From: Methylotetracoccus sp.
GTDB lineage: Bacteria; Pseudomonadota; Gammaproteobacteria; Methylococcales; Methylococcaceae
Direction: 5' to 3'
NCBI GenBank assembly: GCA_025458755.1
Contig: JALORT010000025.1
Coordinates: forward strand, 1-11,194
Length of the DNA: 11,194 bases
Shown one piece after another: positions 7,411 through 11,194 of this stretch. The first letter of the stretch is position 1. Every line of letters starts with the position of its first letter. The position numbers were made by a program, and so were the translations under genes. Under the pieces are notes generated by a model that had not been told where the DNA came from, ran no database searches, and saw only the letters and a program-made list of their open reading frames with translations.

Positions 7411-8349
7411 GTGCCTTTCGAGTCGCTCACCCGGACAGCCGATCCCTGGCAGGTCTGGGGGGCGTTCGCGGCGATGGCCGTGGCAGCGGTTTGGGGGTTG
7501 CGCCGTTTCCTGCACTCGATCCACCTATCCCGTCTGCTGACCGATCTTCCGGTCGCGAATATCCGCTCGGCTTCTCAAGGGTACGTGCAACTGCAGGGCC
7601 AAGCCCGCATGCTGGGGGGCGAACCCGTCATCGCGCCGCTGAGCGGCAAGCCGTGCGTTTGGTATCGGTTTGTGGTGGAGCAGCGCGAGCGCGATCCTGA
7701 ACATGATTATCCGGTCGGCGGTTGGCGGAGCGTGGAGCAAGGTCTCAGTGACGCCATCTTTGCGCTTGAGGACGGGACAGGGCGATGCGTGATCGATCCG
7801 GACGGTGCCGAGGTGACACCCTCGGTCACCGTCGTTTGGCGCGGCCGCGAGCCGCGTCCTGGTTTTTCACCGAAGTCGCCCCGCTGGTGGAACCTGTTGC
7901 TTGGAACCGGGCCCTACCGCTACACCGAGTCGCGCATCCATCAGACCGATCCGCTTGGGGCCGTTGGTCATTTCGAAACGCTGGGTTCCGGTCCCGTGTC
8001 GAGCCCGGATGAGGAAGTGCGCCGAGTGCTGTCCAGTTGGAAGAAAGACCGGGCGACCCTACTTCGGCGCTTCGACCGCAACCGGGACGGCACGATCGAT
8101 CTGGCGGAGTGGGACTTTGCGCAGCGGGCGGCGGAACAAGAAGTGGCCGCCGCTGTCCCACCGCCCATCGATCATGTCGTCATCCACGTATTGAAAAAAC
8201 CGCGCGACGGACGTCCTTTTTGCCTCTTTACGGCTGAGCCGCAGGCGATGGTGAAGCGCTACCGATGCGGCGCGTTGACGGGCGGTGCGCTGTTTCTGGG
8301 GATGGTCTTGTTACTCGCCTGGGGTGTCTATGTTCGGCTCGGTGCCTGA
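7411..8349 (+). CDS. GIDE-domain membrane protein with an EF-hand calcium loop
   Basis: The product is about 312 residues with two membrane helices, one near residues 15-30 and one near 287-308. Between them lies a soluble domain with features of the GIDE (MULAN/MAPL-like, PF12483) family: PLSGKPCVWYRFVVEQR, then GTGRCVIDPDGAEV, and PYRYTESRIHQTDPLGAVGHFETLG. Such proteins are often labelled E3 ubiquitin ligases, but there is no RING finger here and only a handful of scattered cysteines, so ligase activity is not supported. Residues 222-233 form a perfect EF-hand loop, D-R-N-R-D-G-T-I-D-L-A-E, flanked by charged helical sequence on both sides. The positive cluster after helix 1 and before helix 2 suggests that the central domain faces the cytoplasm (inference). 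GTG at 7411 is chosen because it follows lemA by 10 bp; the ATG at 7357 has GAGG directly abutting it and would overlap lemA. The ribosome site is weak, so translation is probably coupled to lemA. Confidence 0.82.
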   Translation: MPFESLTRTADPWQVWGAFAAMAVAAVWGLRRFLHSIHLSRLLTDLPVANIRSASQGYVQLQGQARMLGGEPVIAPLSGKPCVWYRFVVEQRERDPEHDYPVGGWRSVEQGLSDAIFALEDGTGRCVIDPDGAEVTPSVTVVWRGREPRPGFSPKSPRWWNLLLGTGPYRYTESRIHQTDPLGAVGHFETLGSGPVSSPDEEVRRVLSSWKKDRATLLRRFDRNRDGTIDLAEWDFAQRAAEQEVAAAVPPPIDHVVIHVLKKPRDGRPFCLFTAEPQAMVKRYRCGALTGGALFLGMVLLLAWGVYVRLGA

Positions 8350-8378
8350 TTCCCCCGTCGCCGTCCGGGCTGCACCGG

Positions 8379-8798
8379 TCATTCGCCTATGATCTTGACC
8401 AACACCCGCTTGCTCCTGCGTCCATCGAATTCACCGTAGAAAATCTGTTCCCAGGGTCCGAAATCAAGCTTCCCGCGGGTCACGGCGACGACGACTTCCC
8501 GACCCATCACTTGCCGCTTCATGTGTGCATCCGCATTATCCTCGCCGGTGTCGTTGTGCCGGTATTGTCGAATCGGCTCATGCGGCGCGAGTTTCTCCAA
8601 CCAGATGGAGTAATCGTGGTGCAGACCGCGTTCGTCGTCATTGATGAAAACACTCGCGGTGATGTGCATCGCATTCACCAAGACGAGTCCCTCGGCAATC
8701 CCGCTCTCGCCGAGGCACTGCTCGACCTGGGGGGTAATGTTCACGAAGCCCATGCGGTTCGGTACATTGAACCAGAGTTCCTTGCGATAACTTTTCAT
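8379..8798 (-). CDS. yjbQ: YjbQ / UPF0047 family protein
   Basis: This is a single-domain cytoplasmic protein of 139 residues, the usual length (E. coli YjbQ is about 138). Family hallmarks are [16 protein letters not shown] (41-56), the [19 protein letters not shown] stretch (81-99) and the C-terminal [13 protein letters not shown] (114-126). The conserved His45, His81, His92 and acidic Glu123/Asp125 probably form the active or metal site. YjbQ members have weak thiamine-phosphate synthase activity in vitro and are listed as secondary thiamine-phosphate synthases, but their true role is unsettled. The start ATG at 8798 has GGGGTGA just upstream on the minus strand. The gene converges on the GIDE gene with 29 bp between stops, where I see no good terminator, and diverges from the 9014/9211 genes. 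No other thiamine gene is nearby. Confidence 0.94.
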   Translation of the reverse strand: MKSYRKELWFNVPNRMGFVNITPQVEQCLGESGIAEGLVLVNAMHITASVFINDDERGLHHDYSIWLEKLAPHEPIRQYRHNDTGEDNADAHMKRQVMGREVVVAVTRGKLDFGPWEQIFYGEFDGRRSKRVLVKIIGE

Positions 8799-8875
8799 TG
8801 GTCACCCCGTTGGATTGTTCCTTTAGATATCACGGCCGATAGGCGGATGCAATGGTCCCGGTGGTCTCGGGTGCA

Positions 8876-8891
8876 GATACGGGCCCGTCTC
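8876..8891. promoter_or_regulatory. Palindrome, possible operator
   Basis: ACGGGCCCGT at 8879-8888 is a perfect 10-bp palindrome. It extends to GA/TC on the two sides after one mismatched pair, giving a 16-base imperfect dyad. It sits between divergent genes, about 45 bp upstream of the rightward -35 box, a fitting place for a regulator site. With no loop it cannot be an RNA hairpin. A chance palindrome in GC-rich DNA is possible. Confidence 0.25.
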
Positions 8892-8935
8892 CGGCAGACC
8901 GCCGGTTGCGCCTTGCCGTGCATTCACACCGTCCC

Positions 8936-8964
8936 TTGACGAGACACGCAGTTTGCCGTGTACT
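8936..8964 (+). promoter_or_regulatory. Probable sigma70-type promoter for the 9014/9211 genes
   Basis: TTGACG (8936-8941, five of six consensus bases) is followed after exactly 17 bp by TGTACT (8959-8964, four of six). Transcription would begin near 8971, about 43 bases before the ATG at 9014 and 240 before the lipoprotein ATG. Four-base half-sites TTTG (8952-8955) and CAAA (8967-8970) flank the -10 box and could mark a regulator site, but are too short to rely on. Confidence 0.45.
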
Positions 8965-9013
8965 GCCAAAGTGCCCTCAAGAAGCCACGGTATGGCGGGG
9001 AACGGGTACCGAC

Positions 9014-9184
9014 ATGGGGGCGGATGCGCTCGGATTGGGCGTCTTGGCGCTGTCCATCGTCTGGCCCTTCGAGTTCCCGGCGGCGCGGCGGACTACCGAG
9101 GGTGTGTCGGCGGTCGATCAGGTGCCGGTTCTCGGTGAGTGGATTCGCTCGGGGCCGAGCCGCCGAGAGCCGATTGCTGCGTAG
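9014..9184 (+). CDS. Hypothetical 56-residue protein with a hydrophobic N terminus
   Basis: I do not recognise this ORF. It starts with ATG and ends with TAG at 9182-9184. The codons mostly end in G or C, as in the neighbouring real genes, which is mild support for coding. Residues 6-18 (LGLGVLALSIVWP) are hydrophobic and could be a short membrane segment or an atypical signal sequence, but the positive residues expected before it are missing (an Asp is at position 4). The remaining 35 residues are polar with no known motif. A promoter candidate lies 50 bp upstream and a lipoprotein gene follows after 26 bp, so it could be the first gene of a two-gene unit. No good ribosome site is visible (GGGGAA lies about 12 bases upstream). 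It could equally be noncoding leader. Confidence 0.3.
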   Translation: MGADALGLGVLALSIVWPFEFPAARRTTEGVSAVDQVPVLGEWIRSGPSRREPIAA

Positions 9185-9210
9185 GGTCGCTGAAGATTCG
9201 AGTACACAAC

Positions 9211-9552
9211 ATGAAACGACGTTTCCACCATCTGGCGCTAATCGGCCTGGTCTTGACCGCATGTGCAGGCAATCCCAAACCGAACGTTCCGCTCGGGGAA
9301 GGGCCCTACAGCTTTCACGACACGCGACTGCAGTGCGCGCTGCTGACCGATGACCGTTCCGCGCTGAAATCGGACTTCTCGATGTCGACGGAACCCACGG
9401 TTGCCGAACGCATTGCCGCCGCTGTGGCTTTACCGGTGACCGCGGCGACCGAGATCGCCGCTTGGCCAGTGTCCTCAGCGTTTCGTCTTTTCTACGAAAA
9501 TGAGGGCCGTGAACGGCTGTCGTTTCCCGGGGAATCGGGGGGGACGCCGTGA
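9211..9552 (+). CDS. Putative small lipoprotein of unknown function
   Basis: The 113-residue product begins with a classic lipoprotein signal: MKRR, a hydrophobic run HLALIGLVLTA, then the lipobox L-T-A-C with Cys18 as the lipidation site. Signal peptidase II would leave a mature protein of about 96 residues. The residue after Cys is Ala, not Asp, so sorting to the outer membrane is expected under the Lol +2 rule. The mature part has a Gly/Pro-rich start (GNPKPNVPLGEGPYSFHD), one further cysteine in LQCALL, and an Ala/Val-rich segment about 67-85 (TVAERIAAAVALPVTAATEI) that could be a helix packing on the membrane. No known domain is recognised. The ATG at 9211 is the only start that gives a proper signal peptide, although its ribosome site is weak. 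A YyaL-like gene begins 47 bp downstream and may be co-transcribed. Confidence 0.72.
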   Translation: MKRRFHHLALIGLVLTACAGNPKPNVPLGEGPYSFHDTRLQCALLTDDRSALKSDFSMSTEPTVAERIAAAVALPVTAATEIAAWPVSSAFRLFYENEGRERLSFPGESGGTP

Positions 9553-9599
9553 GTCGTCCCGCTATCCGTCGACATCCGAGCTTATAGGCGCATGACCCG

Positions 9600-11194
9600 A
9601 TGCTGACACCGCCGACCGCAAAGAACCGTCTTCAAACGGAAACCAGCCCCTACCTGCTGCAGCACGCCAACAATCCGGTCGACTGGTACCCTTGGGGCGA
9701 AGAAGCCTTGACCAGAGCGCGGTCGGACAACAAGCCGATCCTGCTGTCGATCGGCTATTCCGCCTGTCATTGGTGTCATGTGATGGCGCACGAGTCGTTC
9801 GAGGATGCCGACACCGCCGCGTTAATGAACGAGCTGTTCGTTAACATCAAGGTGGATCGGGAGGAGCGACCGGATCTCGATAAGATCTATCAGTTGGCGC
9901 ATCAGTTACTGACACGCCGTGCCGGAGGGTGGCCGCTGACTGTGTTTCTGGACCCGTATCAGCATTTGCCTTTTTTTGCCGGAACCTATTTTCCGAAGAC
10001 GCCGCGCTTCAATTTACCGGGTTTCAGCCAGGTCCTGCGCCGCGTTGCGAGCTACTACCAGGAACGCCACGATGACTTCCAGGCGAATCAGCAGGCGCTG
10101 CAGAGTGTGTTAGATGCGATGAACGCGGAACCCCCGGCGGCCGCGACGATGGATGAACGCGTGCTGATTCGGGCCGAGGACGCACTGGCGGAGAATTTCG
10201 ATCCCGTTCACGGCGGCTTCGGTCAGGCACCGAAGTTTCCGCACACCAGTGACCTGGCATTGCTGCAAACTCGCGCGAGGATTGGACGCCGGGTGAACGA
10301 ACGGAACCTTCGCATCGTCGAAAAGTCGTTGACGGCGATGGCGCTGGGCGGCATTTACGATCACCTGGGGGGTGGATTTTTCCGTTACTCCGTGGATGCC
10401 CACTGGGGCATTCCGCATTTCGAGAAAATGCTGTACGACAACGGACCGTTGCTGGCGCTTTATTCCGAAGCCTGGCAGGTGATCGGCAACCCCCTGTTCC
10501 GCCGCGTTACCGAGGAAACGGCCGACTGGGTGCTACGGGAGATGCAGGCGGACGACGGCGGGTTTTTCTCCAGTCTGGACGCGGATTCGGAAGGGGTCGA
10601 AGGGAACTACTACGCGTGGGATCGGACTGAGATCGCGGCCGTGTTGCCCGACCGGGAGGCCCGCATTTTCCAAGCAGCGTTCGGGCTGGAAGAAATCCCG
10701 AATTTCGAACAGCGATGGCATCTGTACCGCGCGAAATCGGATGCCGATCTGGCGCAGGAATTCGGCGTCGAGCCGGAGAAAATTGATGACGTGTTGAGAA
10801 CTGCCCGCCAGACGCTGCTCCTCCGCCGCGATGTCCGTGTTCGGCCCGGCCGGGACGAGAAGGTGCTGGTCGCCTGGAATGCGCTCATGATCAAGGGCTT
10901 GGCCAGGGCGGGTCGGATTCTGGATCGTTCCGATTGGGTTGCGGCAGCCTATCGGGCATTTGACTTCATACACGCGCATTGTTGGCACGACGGCCGACTG
11001 CGTGCGGCCTGGAAAGACGGCAAGGCGCCATTGAATGCCTATTTGGATGACCACGTGATGTTGATCGACGCCGCTCTGGAATTGCTGCAGGCGGAATGGC
11101 GGACCGAGGTGCTCCTGTGGGCCGCGGCGCTGGCAGATTTGACCCTCAAGTACTTCGAGGACCCGGTGGCCGGAGGATTTTTCTTCACGTCGTC
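9600..11194 (+). CDS. Thioredoxin-domain protein of the YyaL/DUF255 (Spermatogenesis-associated 20-like) family, 3'-truncated
   Basis: The frame is open from ATG at 9600 to the window end: 531 full codons, out of a usual total near 680-700, so the C-terminal quarter is missing. Residues 1-170 form the DsbH-like thioredoxin domain (PF03190): [20 protein letters not shown], then [17 protein letters not shown] with the redox pair Cys56/Cys59, [13 protein letters not shown], and [11 protein letters not shown] followed by FFAGTYFP. Next is an alpha/alpha-barrel like that of glycoside hydrolases and epimerases, with [64 protein letters not shown] and [13 protein letters not shown]. The biochemical role of the family is unknown. 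An in-frame TAG at 9585 and the conserved N terminus fix the start; no strong ribosome site is seen. There is no signal peptide, so the protein is probably cytoplasmic. No internal stops or frameshifts were found on reading each codon. Confidence 0.93.
   Translation, partial: MLTPPTAKNRLQTETSPYLLQHANNPVDWYPWGEEALTRARSDNKPILLSIGYSACHWCHVMAHESFEDADTAALMNELFVNIKVDREERPDLDKIYQLAHQLLTRRAGGWPLTVFLDPYQHLPFFAGTYFPKTPRFNLPGFSQVLRRVASYYQERHDDFQANQQALQSVLDAMNAEPPAAATMDERVLIRAEDALAENFDPVHGGFGQAPKFPHTSDLALLQTRARIGRRVNERNLRIVEKSLTAMALGGIYDHLGGGFFRYSVDAHWGIPHFEKMLYDNGPLLALYSEAWQVIGNPLFRRVTEETADWVLREMQADDGGFFSSLDADSEGVEGNYYAWDRTEIAAVLPDREARIFQAAFGLEEIPNFEQRWHLYRAKSDADLAQEFGVEPEKIDDVLRTARQTLLLRRDVRVRPGRDEKVLVAWNALMIKGLARAGRILDRSDWVAAAYRAFDFIHAHCWHDGRLRAAWKDGKAPLNAYLDDHVMLIDAALELLQAEWRTEVLLWAAALADLTLKYFEDPVAGGFFFTS

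Larger units (their letters stand above)
8799..9013. other. Divergent control region upstream of yjbQ
   Basis: This 215-bp stretch holds no convincing gene on either strand. It contains the yjbQ ribosome site at its left end, the palindrome at 8876-8891, a small hairpin CCGGC-agacc-GCCGG at 8891-8905, and the rightward promoter candidate at 8936-8964. For yjbQ only a poor promoter match is visible (TTGCAT and TATCTA, 17 bp apart on the minus strand, about 8851-8824). If the small ORF at 9014 is not real, the unexplained stretch extends to 9210. Confidence 0.5.

Noticed and set aside
8350..8378. Terminator between the convergent GIDE gene and yjbQ
   Set aside because: Only a 4-bp CCGG/CCGG match with a 6-base loop and no T run is present, which is too weak to call.
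8265..8939. 224-codon + strand frame opposite yjbQ
   Set aside because: It is antisense to a clearly recognised YjbQ gene and its protein resembles nothing.
9592..9606. Four-codon minicistron ATG-ACC-CGA-TGC-TGA overlapping the YyaL-like start
   Set aside because: Too short to judge; no attenuator hairpin or regulatory amino acid run goes with it.
1..11194. CRISPR arrays, insertion sequences, tRNA/rRNA genes, phage or defence genes
   Set aside because: No regularly spaced repeats, transposase motifs, cloverleaf-like segments or defence domains were seen by eye; the genes are mainly conserved chromosomal ones. A tRNAscan/Infernal run would settle the RNA part.

Overview
The window looks like ordinary chromosome from a GC-rich gammaproteobacterium. 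The glycyl-tRNA synthetase is the split alpha/beta (glyQ/glyS) type. It is followed by gmhB (an ADP-heptose/LPS pathway phosphatase) and a PlsC-type acyltransferase, the same order as near the origin in Pseudomonas. RF3 (prfC), YjbQ, PerM-like, LemA/GIDE and YyaL-like genes fit the same group. A Methylococcales- or Chromatiales-like host is possible, but the sequence alone does not fix the genus.

Layout. (1) 1-1100, + strand: the 3' two thirds of prfC, cut by the window edge. (2) 1154-5454, - strand: a tightly packed operon glyQ-glyS-gmhB-plsC, with an 8-bp overlap (glyQ/glyS), a 3-bp gap (glyS/gmhB) and a 38-bp overlap (gmhB/plsC). A consensus -10 box (TATAAT) lies just upstream of glyQ. A perfect 8-bp stem sits between the convergent prfC and plsC stops. 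(3) 5679-8349, + strand: an AI-2E/PerM-type membrane protein (TTG start), then lemA, then a GIDE-domain membrane protein starting 10 bp after lemA. The GIDE protein carries a canonical EF-hand calcium-binding loop. (4) 8379-8798, - strand: yjbQ (UPF0047). (5) 8799-9210: a divergent control region with a palindrome, a recognisable sigma70-type promoter and a possible 56-codon ORF. (6) 9211-9552, + strand: an unrecognised small lipoprotein. (7) 9600 to the window end, + strand: a YyaL/DUF255-type thioredoxin-domain protein, cut by the edge.

How they work together. The glyQS-gmhB-plsC operon joins translation (tRNA-Gly charging) with building of the cell envelope (heptose for LPS core, phosphatidic acid for phospholipids). 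The perM-lemA-GIDE run is an envelope/membrane group of poorly known role. Nothing here is a defence island, mobile element, CRISPR array or RNA gene that I can see. The most unusual items are the EF-hand inside the GIDE protein and the unexplained stretch 8799-9552 with its palindrome, promoter, small ORF and orphan lipoprotein.
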